From assembly GCF_000281045.1 (NCBI RefSeq), contig NW_008246080.1, positions 448,416 to 507,432 on the forward strand: 59,017 nucleotides of DNA, given 5' to 3'. Both the position numbers and the translations under genes were made by a program. The notes beneath the pieces are model-generated. The model was not told the DNA's origin, ran no database searches, and worked only from the letters and a program-made list of their open reading frames with translations. This document shows, in pieces, positions 19,588-29,867 of the stretch. Source of the stretch: Saprolegnia diclina VS20. Lineage: Eukaryota; Oomycota; Saprolegniomycetes; Saprolegniales; Saprolegniaceae. The first letter of the stretch is position 1. Each line of letters starts with the position of its first letter.

Positions 19588-20062
19588 GGGAAAGCGGTGA
19601 AATGGAAAATGCGCCTTGTTACTGTCACATTGCTACAGGCTGCCCACGACACGATGAATACCCAATCCTCTACGACGGGGCCCGGCCTGTCCCAAGATGC
19701 AAAAGTGCGTGAGGCACGCGAGCCATCCACTGCGCAAGCATTGCCCACGTGGCACGCCCAGCTGCGATTACCGTCGCGGCACAGAATGGCCCAGGAACGT
19801 TCTCGCATGACATCTCGCGACGAGACCGATGCGGCAAGGGCCTCCATGGTGTTCACGCACAGATCGACGTTGGACGACGAGGGTAGCAAGCTCTTCTTGC
19901 GCCCATGTCCCTGCTATAGCGGGCAATTGCTCGGTGGTGCGTGCGTCGAGAACGTTGCTGGAACGTGCGGCGACAGGACGTTACCAAAATGACCCACCAC
20001 CTGTCCACCTCAAGTCAGCCACATCGGCAGCTTTTGCAGGTCTCGTGGCAAGGTTGGCAAAA
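19588..20062. other. Spacer
   Basis: No gene supported. A plus-strand frame crosses this stretch from inside the protease-like gene but has no family motif and is antisense to real coding sequence for most of its length. Confidence 0.4.
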
Positions 20063-20171
20063 TAACGGTTATTTGATTTTTCGTTACGTTATAACGGTTC
20101 CTAACCAGGTTAGTAACAGTTAGTACCAATTGGGTAACACATGGACTAAGCTAGTCCATGAACTGTTCTGA

Positions 20172-20621
20172 TTGGCTGAGACGAACAGCGTCGCTTTGAT
20201 TGGCCACGTCTCCAGCCAGCTCGTGCTGCCCTTTGTACCGGTACCAAGTTCTGGTGGTGCATGCGCCATGACCAAGCGGAGGCACGATAACTGGCGGTAC
20301 TTCGAGAAGCAGCACGACTTGCTGCGCAACCACCAGTGGTGGAAGATGTGGTGCAAGGCATGTATTGAAGCCTACCAGAACATGGGCCTGGATGGGAACG
20401 GCGCCGTGTCGGAGCCCGAAACGCTTGAATCCCGGCCGGCGAAGATGACCAAGCACGTCGAGGAGTGCCGTCACATCGCTGCCCAGCTCGATCGACAACG
20501 TGTACGACAAGAAGAGCGCGCGGACGCCGAGCAGACCGCGCGAGAAGAGCACGAACAGCCTCGTACCTCGATTCACACGTTGAGCATGTTGCAGCGGCGC
20601 CCATCAAAACCCGTCCGCTAG
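20172..20621 (+). CDS. BED zinc-finger N-terminal part of a hAT transposase
   Basis: The frame encodes NWRYFEKQHD, then a CxxC pair (WCKAC) and, about 30 residues on, KMTKHVEEC. This is the C2HC layout of BED fingers that open many hAT transposases and bind the element ends. ATG 20172 or, better, ATG 20268 (MTKRRHDNW) could start it. The sequence then becomes a Gln/Glu/Arg-rich linker and stops at 20621. A following segment (SRHEVETFHRLLLDVLW) resembles the start of the catalytic region in oomycete hAT proteins. Confidence 0.5.
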   Translation: MAETNSVALIGHVSSQLVLPFVPVPSSGGACAMTKRRHDNWRYFEKQHDLLRNHQWWKMWCKACIEAYQNMGLDGNGAVSEPETLESRPAKMTKHVEECRHIAAQLDRQRVRQEERADAEQTAREEHEQPRTSIHTLSMLQRRPSKPVR

Positions 20622-20645
20622 TCGACTCCAAGAATTCGCCTTACT

Positions 20646-21101
20646 TTGACTGCGATCTCTCTCGGCATGAAGTCGAAACCTTCCACCGCCTGCTCCTTGA
20701 TGTCCTCTGGAATTTCGGACGAGCTCGACGCCATGGGGATGACCGAGTCCGAAGACCCAGTGATTGAGCAAGGCGCAGACGCCATTGCGTTCTGGTCTGA
20801 GATCCTCGCTTTGCTGGGACTGGACGACTCGGCGTTATCACCTACTCATGCCATGGCCGACCTCGTCGAGACTCAAGAGCTCGTCGCCCTTGGGCCCCGC
20901 CCGTCTTTGGCGCCTCCAACTCTACCTGCAAGCCCCTTGCCACCGCTCTCGGACACCAACGTCGCGTCGTACCCGCAATACGCCCTTTCTGCGGACCCTA
21001 CTGCGCGGTCGACTAAGGTTACCCTGGCAGCACTTTTTGGCAATGGCATCGTGCTTCCGGCTTTGTACAAGGCGATTTATAGCACATATGCGCGTATATG
21101 A
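20646..21101 (+). CDS. Remnant C-terminal frame of the hAT element
   Basis: About 151 residues, acidic and then Pro/Ser-rich, containing ADAIAFWSEILALLGL. This faintly recalls the C-terminal region of hAT transposases but lacks the dimerisation signature. With the upstream BED frame it suggests an element that has lost its central catalytic part. It may not be translated. Confidence 0.35.
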   Translation: MTAISLGMKSKPSTACSLMSSGISDELDAMGMTESEDPVIEQGADAIAFWSEILALLGLDDSALSPTHAMADLVETQELVALGPRPSLAPPTLPASPLPPLSDTNVASYPQYALSADPTARSTKVTLAALFGNGIVLPALYKAIYSTYARI

Positions 21102-21250
21102 CTGCGGTGTTGATGTGGGAGCACGTATGGGCTAGGTACGCCGCGCGCCTGCTATGGGTTATGGCCTGTTACGTTATAGGATTTCGAGGCATTAACATAA
21201 CAGTGTTAGTAACAGGTTAGTAACGTAACGTTATTGCGTTATAACGGTTA

Positions 21251-21809
21251 GGTCCGCATCCTTGCTCGTGGGTCTTGGGACGCGTCGTGGCAAATGCAAG
21301 AATGAAGCACACGCGTCAGCATTGCAAGTGACCGAGACGGGGCACGGGCAACTGCGAACCCCGTGCCACCACCTCCTCCATGGCACTTTGGTTCCTGTTT
21401 GTCCCATCCTCATAGCGACCAAGGTGACCTCTTCGCCGGCGATAGAGGTACCGGTATGCATCGAGGTTCTGTGGCATTCTTTGTGTGCGTGATCGATTAC
21501 CTAGACATGGTTGTGGTGCGTAATACTAGCAGTGCATAAAACGCAAGATGTATGCGGTGGTGCCTCCGTGACGTGCACGACTCGCGTTGCGTGTCTGACT
21601 CGACTGCAGGATGCTCCATCTTTGCAGCTTTACTAGCGCCACGCTTGACGTTATGAGCTGACGTCGTCGTGGTGCACGTGGCAGCTGATGTGAGCACGCG
21701 CTTCCCGCCATGGAGACGCTTTTGAAATATGGCTTCAATCCTGCGGTAGCAGATGTTCCTTTTTCGTGTGTATTCTTTTTTTTTTGCATTTTCTTTTATT
21801 GTCAGTAGA
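21251..21809. other. Spacer
   Basis: Short frames on both strands without recognisable motifs. A T-rich run sits near 21775-21800, next to the 3' end of the ankyrin gene. No gene supported. Confidence 0.4.
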
Positions 21810-23922
21810 TTAGCTCTTCTTGGCCAGCATCCCCATGGCCTGGAGCTTCTCAATGTGTCCTTGGAGAAGCGCGGCAGCGGGAGCGTCCCAGTACGTCCAT
21901 CCGCTCCGCCCGAGTGCATCGGTCGTCGCGAGGTCGGCACCGTACTCCAATAGGAGCTTCCCGCACCCGACGTTGCCGTGGACGGCCGCGCAATGCAGGG
22001 CCGTCCATTTACTCCGGTCGATCGCGTCAATCTCGGCGCCGCCAAGCAGCAGAAAACTCACCTACAAAAAAGGATAGTAAGCGAGCCGATCTACTCGGCA
22101 GTTGGATGAGACCGCGCCTTCCATGCCGCGGGAGGCTGCCCAGTGGAGCGCGGTGCGCCCCTCCTTGCTCTTGTGGTTGACGTTCGCACCGAGCTCTACT
22201 CGAATGGTTTAGTGTTGTCCGTCAACGACCAAGTACCGAGAAGTCGAGAGATGACAGTGATGTGCCCGTTGGCCGCCGCACACATGAGCGGTGTCCAGCC
22301 GGCCACGTCGACAGCGTCCACGTGAAGGGCGGGGGCGGCGTCAACGAGGGCATGAATCGCCTTGAGCGCGCCGTGTTCTGCTGCATAATGCAGAGCCGTC
22401 CACCCCGCACCGTCTTTGGCGTTGACGTCGCAGCCGTTGAGCGCCAGCTCGCGGAGGCGCGGGAGGAGCCCTCGACCTGCGACCGTGCGGAGTTCCTCCC
22501 CAAATTTGAACGCTGGCGTGTACACGGTGGTAAAGTAGTTGAGGAAGGCTTCATGGGAGACGCCGTCGCGGGTGATGGTGGGCGGAATGACGGGCGCGAC
22601 CTCGCCCTTCTTGTGCACGGGAGGAGCCGCGGCCGCGGGGTTGGGCTCCTCGATGGGTGTGCACTGCAGCCCCGACGTTCGAAGTGCGTCGACACTTGTA
22701 CGAATCGAGAGCTCTTTTAGCGCCGCGACCACGGTCTCGAGCGTCAAGAGTCCGTCCCTAGGTGCAGAAAGGCCGTTATTCATCGCCGAGACGGGTTCGA
22801 ACCCGGACTTTGGGTCGTGGCGGGCAAATGCCTCCGAGGCTTTTGCAAAGTCGAGCTCGCGAAGCTCACTGATGCGCGCCATGGTGACTTTAACAGGTCC
22901 GTCAATGACGCCGCCGTTGCTGACCAGCGTCGTGACACGGGCGATGGCCTCGGGGCGCTCGCCAACAGGGTTGTGCACTTGGTGCACGAGGAGCTTGATC
23001 GTGCTCTGCATCGGGATCAAACCGTCGAGTAGACGCATCTCGAGTGCTTGCTGGTCCTTGTGCCACGTGGCGGTGACGGCGACAGGGCCCAACACATGCA
23101 AGGACGTCGGTGGTCGCACGTCGAGCGAAATCTTTGGCGTCGCGTCCATGTCCCAGCCGCCGTCATGGGCGAGTTCGACAAGAATTTTTCCTATGGCACG
23201 ACATTAGCCGAGTGCACAAACATAGTCGCAGAAAGTAGTACCGCCGGCGGGAATCGAACCCGTGACTTTCAAGTCGAGCGATACGTCTGCGACGGCATTC
23301 GGACAGCAATTGAGTGGCATCCAACGGCGCTCGCCCGCGATCAACCCTACAAGCACACACGTCTCGGCGTCGTTTTCAACAGAAGAGGCCTAGATGTACC
23401 GGGGACGAGCGACGGTATCGTCATGCGCGTTGGACCGTCAATCACGTGGCCGCCGCGAGTCGAGGGCGGCACCGTGTTGCGAGCGACCTTCTTCTCGAAC
23501 GTCGTCGCGACGAGCTCCCCGCTTGGCGTTGCGCACGCCGGTGTCGCGACACCGGCCACGGTCAGCGTGATCATGGCACCGGCCTCGATGTCTTCGTCGA
23601 GGGTCGTGACGTCGAGCGTGTGGGTGGCGCGGTGCCACACCGCCTTGGCGCGCGGCGACGGACGCCCCGCGGACGCGGCAACCACGACAAGCGGCACATC
23701 GGGAAAGCCCCAGCCCGTGTCTGGAAACACAAACACGAGCTTGCTCTCTTTGGGGAGGTTGCCAGAGGTCGAGAACGTCACCGAGGCCGCGCCGAGCGTT
23801 CCGGGCGAGTGGAGCTCGGCCTGCCACACACGAGGCCCGTGGAGCGTTCCGGGCACGACGACGCGGTGGCGCTGCGCGAGCTTGAGGTGCGCGCCGCGTT
23901 CGAGCTCGTCGTCGTCGGCCAT
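21810..23922 (-). CDS. Beta-domain plus ankyrin-repeat protein
   Basis: Five exons from ATG 23922. The N-terminal two thirds contain at least two related beta-rich repeats (TFSTSGNLPKESKLVFVFPD; SLDLKVTGSIPAGGKILVEL) whose units share VIDGPTRMT and VIDGPVKVT. I do not know the family. The C-terminal third holds about five ankyrin repeats (GWTALHYAAEHG, GWTPLMCAAANG, RTALHWAASRG, KWTALHCAAVHG, GRSGWTYWDAPA). Introns are 23347-23399, 23191-23241, one near 22170-22215 and one near 22060-22110, three of them starting GTAC. The protein is probably a cytoplasmic scaffold. Exon 2 (23242-23346) contains a chance tRNA-like B box. Confidence 0.75.
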
Positions 23923-24072
23923 GCCACCGACTTATAATCGAGTTGGCTATTGTAATCTATTCTTGGCGCGCGTCTTTTGCATTCGAGGTGGTGAACCCTA
24001 ATCTCGTTTGTATGGTTATCGACCTCGATGAATGACTCCAAGTAGCCGATTCGCTCGCGTTACGTCGGCCGA

Positions 24073-24351
24073 ATGCTACATGGACATACTTGGTACGCCG
24101 CAACCATCTCGCCGAGGTACCCCTGCCAAGTCCATGGACAATTGCCGTCAAGGCGGCGCGAGTCGCTCACATGCACTTGCACCATGGCCTCGTTCAAAAG
24201 CCGGGGCAGATGGCTCTCCGTCGCCTTCTCCGGCTCCACGCTCAACACGAGTGGCACCTTGCCCCGCGAATCGCGCTCCTGCCTCCGCCGGCCTAGATCA
24301 AGATCAACGCCAGCGCCAACACAACGAAGAAAGGCCGACAATTATATTTAG
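24073..24351 (+). pseudogene. Possible relict of the neighbouring beta-domain gene
   Basis: On the strand opposite to the ankyrin gene, a short frame contains TLNTSGTLPRESR. This resembles the repeat core STSGNLPKESK of the gene starting at 23922. No start, splice sites or further domain could be found. It could be a decayed inverted copy of the N-terminal exon, or chance. Confidence 0.25.
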
Positions 24352-24697
24352 AGTAGATTTACGTATCGATTTTAATAGTCGACCCACTTCAACAACCATC
24401 TCGCTGAGGAAACCAGCATGAGGACGAGCGATTCGGGCGTCGAAAAATCCCCAGTTCATCAAGATCATGCGGGGCTCAACTGATGATGGAAAACAAAGGA
24501 ACGCGTGCGAGGACCGGCGTCCTTCTTGTCATGGCTGTCGTCAAGGGGACTGCGTTGGCCTCCGCAACGGAGATAACGCACTGATGAGGGACGCACGCTG
24601 GTGGCCGGGTCATTGTCGTAGCCATTTGTGGTTTATCATGCACGGAGCAAGACCCTATATTCCTACAAATGCATCTTCTATTTACACCAAGTCGCTT
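24352..24697. other. Spacer
   Basis: About 350 bp without a supported gene. The right end should contain the 3' region of the small membrane-protein gene that stops at 24698. Confidence 0.4.
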
Positions 24698-25081
24698 CTA
24701 CTTGGTGGCGTCGCGGGCGGCGTCGATCACGACGCGCGTAAAGCCAAACGCGGCGACCGACACGAGCACAAGACCAAATCGAGACGCGGCGTACGGCCCC
24801 GACGTCCGCGCAAAGTCCTTGAAGTTCCAGTCGTTGACGTTGGCCGGCGCAGAGAACGTCGTCCATTTCGCATACGTGGCATTCGAAGCGAGGGCGCGGG
24901 CCGTCGCGTTGTACGTGGCGACGGACGCGACCGCGCCGCCAAGCACACCGAGGCCCGTCATCGGCGGCGACGCTTTGGCGCCCACGACCGTCGTCGCGAC
25001 AAACTCGCCCGTGTGGTAGGTAGCGTACGCTGCGACGCTGCCGCCGATAGCGCCGCCTGCAATGATCACCGGGAGCACCAT
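24698..25081 (-). CDS. Small two-helix membrane protein, unknown function
   Basis: A single exon of 127 residues from ATG 25081. The N-terminus is a glycine/alanine-rich helix (VLPVIIAGGAIGGSVAAYA). The middle is polar, with an aromatic motif (DWNFKDFA), and a second hydrophobic helix (FGLVLVSVAAFGFTRVV) precedes a charged end. The glycine-zipper character would suit an organellar membrane. An in-frame upstream extension to 25279 is less likely because codon use falls off there. I do not recognise the family. Confidence 0.65.
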   Translation of the reverse strand: MVLPVIIAGGAIGGSVAAYATYHTGEFVATTVVGAKASPPMTGLGVLGGAVASVATYNATARALASNATYAKWTTFSAPANVNDWNFKDFARTSGPYAASRFGLVLVSVAAFGFTRVVIDAARDATK

Positions 25082-25350
25082 GGTTGTGTCTTCTTGCGCG
25101 GTCAACTGGAAAATGAAAATGATCCCAGTCTGCAGCGTCGTCTGAGCGATGTTTCGGCTCAGAATGACCTGTCGCGTATGGCATACAAATTCCAAGTCTA
25201 CCAAGAGCGTCCGTGATATCTGTGGCGATTGCGTCATCGGACCCAACGGTGTTGATGCAAAGCCAACGCCTTGCGCCAACGAGGGTGGACTCAGTTGAGT
25301 TGACGAGTTGTGGTAGTTGGTAAATAAATAGTATTACACAAAAGACACGC

Positions 25351-26061
25351 TTAGACCGTCGCGACGCGGTGGGTCGCACGCTGGGACCGCCGCAGCACTT
25401 GGACCTGCGTGGACGCGCGTTCGAGCCGGTTCTCCATGCACCCAAGCTCCTGGTCGAGACCGATGACGATATCGTCCGAGCTCTCGACCTTGGCGAGTGC
25501 AATTTGGAGAAGGTACTGCGCCTGCTCGAGCTGCTCGTCTTGCTTGAGCACAAGCACCCGAAGCTTCTCGATCGTCTCGATGAGCTCGCTGACAGTCGGG
25601 TCGCGCGCCCCCGTGGCTTTGGCCAGCGCTTCGTCGGTGTCGCGGAGGTCGGCCGTGAGGCGCACCGTCTTGCCCTTCAGATACGCGCGGAAGCGGTCGA
25701 GATCAGAAATCTGGCGCGGCTCGTCCGACTCGTTGTGCTTGGCGAAGAGCTGCGAGAGGACATTGCTCTTGCGTTTCTTCTTGACGTCGCTCGCGCGCGG
25801 CGAGCCGGCCGCGTACGTTTCCAAGTAGCGCTCGATTTCGCTGTTGACGTGCAGATCGTAGGCCAAATGGAGGCGCTCGACCTTGAGCCGTGCCTCGGCT
25901 TCGATCGCTGCCGTCCGCCGCTTGACTTCGCGCTCAATGTACGCTTCGATGTCGGTCTTGGCCTCGTGCGCGGCCTGGGCCTTCTGGCGCTGGCGCTGCT
26001 GGCGGAGCTTCCGCGGCAGCTTGTGCGTCGTCGTGATCCCAACCGAAGGCGGCAGCATCAC
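25351..26061 (-). CDS. Coiled-coil protein, unknown function
   Basis: A single exon of 236 residues. A basic N-terminus (KLPRKLRQQRQRQKAQ) leads into a long charged helix rich in Glu, Lys and Arg. A basic break (KKKRKSN) follows, then two further heptad regions (TVSELIETIEKLRVLVLKQ; QLEQAQYLLQIALAKVES). No enzymatic motif is visible. The stop lies about 70 bp upstream of the CCAAT-poor interval before the small membrane-protein gene. Confidence 0.7.
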   Translation of the reverse strand: MMLPPSVGITTTHKLPRKLRQQRQRQKAQAAHEAKTDIEAYIEREVKRRTAAIEAEARLKVERLHLAYDLHVNSEIERYLETYAAGSPRASDVKKKRKSNVLSQLFAKHNESDEPRQISDLDRFRAYLKGKTVRLTADLRDTDEALAKATGARDPTVSELIETIEKLRVLVLKQDEQLEQAQYLLQIALAKVESSDDIVIGLDQELGCMENRLERASTQVQVLRRSQRATHRVATV

Positions 26062-26603
26062 TGCGGAAAAAGCAAACTGGTGAAACGCGCCACTTCAGCG
26101 CGTTTGTGGCAGACGGTTATTTAAATGCATCAGAAAATAGATAGGCTAGAAACACCCAACGGTCAACCCACTCTATGCGGTGCACGCGAGCGAGCGCGAG
26201 ACGGTGAGAACATACCCTCGCAGGGCAAGCCGACGCATGACCAATGGTCTCATCAATGGCACTTGCACTCTGTTGGCGACGACTGATCGCTACGATGTAT
26301 CAGATACAAATAGCAAGGATCTTCAAGACGAGGGCGCTTCGTGGCTGTGAGTAAGCTACTTGACTCTTCTTGCTCCAACGCCAAGCAAGATCTCGGAGCA
26401 CGAGGCAATGGAGGACCTGAGAAATAGGTACACAACGGCACCTACCATGCTGGGCTCGACTACTCGACCTTTACAGTGCATTGCTGTCGGGAGTAGAATC
26501 GCCCCGAGGTCACTCACGACCTACATGTACACGTCATGGATCCCGCGTGTACCCAACTTTCGCGTCAAGAACCGCAAGGAGACATCGCCTCATTCCAGCG
26601 GCA

Positions 26604-26632
26604 TCTCTCTCCCTCAGCGTGAGGGAGAGAGA
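26604..26632. repeat. Perfect inverted repeat (hairpin)
   Basis: The arms TCTCTCTCCCTCA (26604-26616) and TGAGGGAGAGAGA (26620-26632) are exact reverse complements around a 3-nt spacer. No poly-T tract follows that would suggest a terminator. It lies in gene-free sequence. Confidence 0.85.
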
Positions 26633-27399
26633 GCGTAGCTGGTGACGGCAACTTGCGTGCGTTTAGACTCGCGAGGTGCGAATGGGGTGGCTATCTTTTT
26701 TATTGTACACTCCGAGATGGCAGCACCACGTGGTGCGAGAGAGCCGTCGAGTTGGAATGACCCGCGACAGCTCGCTCCGTAATGAGATGTAAAATTTTAG
26801 GCAAGGAGAGACAGCACTCATTGACGCTAGGACGTCCTACGCGATGTACACTAGGTGCAGCTCGTTTTGGGTATAGCTCCCGCGGCGCCTTTCCCTGCAG
26901 CTAATTTGACCCAAACGAACGGTCGCAGACCGCCACGTCATTGTCGACCAAGGCTCGAGGCTTGGTTGATGCGGAGGAGGATGATGTGGATCATGCACAC
27001 AGCTTGGTCCAAGCGTCTGAACATCTCGACATGGATGCTCCGCGACGGAAGAGGACGTACTCGATCGCCAGCGTGACGCACGCTGTCCTGCCGGACAATT
27101 ATGGCAGCAGTTACGGACCTTGTCCGTGGCTCCGTGTGTGCCCAAAGCCACTCGGGTCAACGGCACTAGTATGTTCTTGCGATTACCGACTCTTTCAGGT
27201 ACTGAGCATTGAGTACTGAGTATATACTCTTGAGCTTGGTTCGGACGCGCAGGTCCTTCGCAGCTTCCTTCGTGCTGCACATGCGGCGTGTCAAGCTGGC
27301 GCGTAATGGGAACGGTAGTGGCATATGCCGAAATTGACTATTAAAAGAGGCATATGCCGCCCACATAGCCGTTACGGGGTCCGGATAAAAATCCTGCCA

Positions 27400-27430
27400 A
27401 ACGATTGGCCGAAATCGCTGCAATTGATTG
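27400..27430 (+). promoter_or_regulatory. Paired GATTGG (CCAAT) boxes before the RRM gene
   Basis: Two copies, GATTGGCCG and GATTGGCAG, about 20 bp apart and 45-70 bp upstream of ATG 27472. The same element recurs at this distance from several other start codons in the window. Known CCAAT boxes bind NF-Y in eukaryotes; a role here is inference. Confidence 0.45.
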
Positions 27431-27471
27431 GCAGCCCACAAACGCGTTTTATAAATTCCGCACCACGAAGC

Positions 27472-28747
27472 ATGAGCGACGCCAAGATGAACGCCAAGGA
27501 CCGCCGGAAGCTCAAGCGTGCGCAGGAGCTCGCGGCCAAGGAGGTGACAGCAGTCGAGGTCATCGTACCCGAGCCCGTGGCCGCGCCTGCTGCGCCGGCG
27601 CCTGAGAAGGCCACGCCGGTTGCTGCCAAGGCCAAGAAGGAAGAGCCGGCGGCGGACAAGGCCATTGCTGCGCCTTCGGCTGCAAAGGTCAAGAAACCGT
27701 CTTCGGCGCCCAAAGAGGAGGAAGAAACGAAGGCCAAGACGGCTAAGGAGCGCAGCCTGGAGAAGCGTGCGGCGACGCGCGAAGCGCCGACCGAGACAAC
27801 CGACGAGGCCTCGGGTATGAACGCCAAGGCACGCCGCCTTGCACAGCGTGCGGCCCAACGTGCGCCTGCGACAGCTGACGGCGAGGCGCCTGCCAAGCCC
27901 GAGTCGAAGCCGCGTCCGGCTAAGCGAAAGCTGCCCGAGAAGGAAAACCCGAACGAGAAGCGCATTCACTTGACGCTCTTCCTTGGCCAGCTTCCGTTCT
28001 CGGCGACTGAGGACAAGCTTCGCAAGCACTTTCATGAAGCCGGCGAGCTCAAGGTGCGCATGGCGACCGACAAGAAGACGGGCAAGTTCAAGGGCACGGC
28101 GTTTATTGAGGTCAAGGACAGCAAGGCGCTCGGCGCGGCGCTCTCGCGCCACCACAGTCTTCTCGACGGCCGCCGCATCAACGTCGAGCTCACAGCCAAC
28201 GGCGGCGGCAAAAAGTCGGAGCTTCGCACGTCGCGCATCAAGGATCTCCGGGAGAAGCAGAGCGCCAAGCAGATTGAAAAGGTACTCGACTCCATCGTCC
28301 TCGCTCCGAATATGCTACATCGATCGCAGGTCCGCGCGCTCCTCCAAAAGAACGTCGACAACCCCGAGTGCAAGCTCACGCAGGACGACGTCGACGAACG
28401 CATGACGGACTTTCTCTCGTGGTTCGACTACGAGACGGCCAAGGTCGCACTGGAAGAGTTCAACCGCTGCGTCAACGAGACCGTCATGTACTGTCGCTTT
28501 GTTAGCTGCCGTCCAGATCTCATTTCTTATGTTTAGCAACCGCCGTGCCTTCTTTATGGGCATCCTCAAGCGCTTCCGCACGACGGACGGTGTCGAAGAC
28601 CGTCCGGCCAAGAAGCCGCGCACCAACGACAGCAAGCCCGCGTACGGCAACAAGCCCGGCTTTGGTGGCAAGCCCGGCTTTGGTGGCAAGCCCGGCTTCA
28701 AAAAGCCCGCCTTCGGCGCGTCGAAACCGAGCTTTCGTCGCACTTAA
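27472..28747 (+). CDS. Nucleolar RRM-type RNA-binding protein (Nop12/RBM34-like)
   Basis: Two exons (27472-28487 and 28537-28747) joined across a 49-nt intron give 408 residues. The N-terminal 160 residues are Lys/Ala/Glu-rich (KDRRKLKRAQELAAKE). One RRM follows, with RNP2-like LTLFLGQLPF and RNP1-like GKFKGTAFIEV. After it come a helical region, a basic stretch (FMGILKRFR) and a C-terminal GFGGKP repeat. A basic N-terminus, a single central RRM and a basic tail suit ribosome-biogenesis factors of the nucleolus. The assignment to Nop12 or RBM34 is by layout only. The stop codon overlaps that of the convergent neighbour. Confidence 0.75.
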
Positions 28748-29338
28748 ATATATTGATTCGATTTCTTAGCAAGGCGAATATGATTGTGGTCGCGCACGTG
28801 GAGCTTGGCACAGAGCAATAGAATCGTGCGCTCGGCCGCTTGGCGCTGCCGCGCCTCGTCGCGGAGCTCGGCTTGAAGACTCGCGAGCTGACTCGTGACC
28901 TTGGCCGTCTCGGCTTGGACCTTGGCCTCCAACCGGTGCTGCAACGAGAGCGTCGACTCCATCGAGTACGTGGACGATGCTGGACTAAGCGACGATCGCG
29001 AGCAGAAGGATGACGTCGACCGAGATTGCCCCGACGACGACGCTGGCCGTCGCCCGACAATGGTCTGCACACGCGGCGTCACATCCGGAATGAGCGTGCC
29101 CGTGACGCCGAGCTTCATTCGCTGACCGCGCAGCCGCTTCATCGCGTCTGTCGGCGGGAGCTCACCGTCGTGCGCTTTCGTTTGGATGTCTTCTTTGGCG
29201 ACGTGGCAGCGCCACAAGAGGTCCTACGCGATCCGGATACGGTGCGATCGAGGCCGTGTCTACCTGGTTCCACGGCGTATCGGCGAGCGTGCCCTTGTAA
29301 AACTTGGCCTGCTGCGTCGACGAGCCCCACGAGCACAT
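28744..29338 (-). CDS. Short coiled-coil protein, unknown function
   Basis: Two exons (29264-29338 and 28744-29223) around a 40-nt intron give 184 residues. The N-terminal part (AKFYKGTLADTPWNQDLLWR) is followed by a conserved-looking basic region (TDAMKRLRGQRMKLGVTG), a Ser-rich linker and a C-terminal coiled coil (LEAKVQAETAKVTSQLASLQ). The family is not recognised. Its TAA (28744-28746) overlaps the TAA of the plus-strand RRM gene by complementary bases, so the two coding regions share 4 bp. Confidence 0.6.
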
Positions 29339-29867
29339 GTCCGACTGCGTCTCTTGACAAGCGCCCGATGCGCTATAAATAGCTTGCGGCTCGTGACGTG
29401 GCAGCGTATGGGACAAGAGATCGCTAACGATGTTCGATGTGGGCGGTTCGACGGCAACGGCAACGCCGAGACGAGGTCGTAGCCTCAACGGCTTGTCGTG
29501 CAGAACGCAGGACCCGAGCTGGAAATGGCAAGTGTGATATGGCCGCGATAGGCACTCGTCGACTGAAGTAATCACATGGGAAAAGACACCGCCCATGGAT
29601 ACACCTCGTTGAGCGATGCGAATCTTCATGCTCTGTGAGCAGCCAGCGACACGGACAGTTGGAGCAGATATGTTCAAGGCCCGTTGCCGTGGTCGGATTG
29701 CAAGCAGTCTTGTGGCCGGCTGTGTTGCCGAGGACCGAGTGCACGGAGGCTTTTGCTTCTGCTTGGTGCGATACCATATCATGTACGAAAGATGGGTACT
29801 AGTAGTGGCAAGGCCAAAAATGTATGGCCTTGGTAGTAGTGTACTATGATATTACGGCACAACGCAG
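29339..29867. other. Spacer
   Basis: About 530 bp with no supported gene. The left end should hold the promoter of the coiled-coil gene and the right end the 3' region of the elongase. Frames such as 29424-29777 on minus have no motif. Confidence 0.4.

Larger units (their letters stand above)
20063..21250. mobile_element. Internally deleted hAT-family DNA transposon
   Basis: About 1.2 kb bounded by imperfect inverted repeats: TAACGGTTAT...CGTTACGTTA on the left (from 20063), matched by the reverse complement of the right end (to 21250). Both edges are thick with TAAC/GTTA units such as GTTATAACGG, GGTTAGTAAC and, on the right, CAGTGTTAGTAAC, which looks like a hAT terminus. Inside are a BED-type zinc-finger frame and a transposase-like frame without the bulk of the catalytic domain. 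No convincing 8-bp target-site duplication was seen at these edges, so the exact ends are uncertain. Confidence 0.55.
26062..27471. other. Long spacer, 1.4 kb
   Basis: No gene supported. It contains a perfect 13-bp-arm hairpin (26604-26632). Immediately before the RRM gene it has two GATTGG boxes, at about 27405 and 27425. Scattered frames on both strands (for example 26360-26638 and 26837-27280) lack family motifs and host-like codon use. Confidence 0.45.

Noticed and set aside
23225-23300. tRNA-like sequence on the minus strand with a perfect B box (GGTTCGATTCC) and an 8-bp inverted repeat GTCGCAGA/TCTGCGAC
   Set aside because: No A box, no proper D or anticodon arm, and the bases read in frame as exon 2 of the ankyrin gene (SLDLKVTGSIPAGG), matching its own repeat unit.
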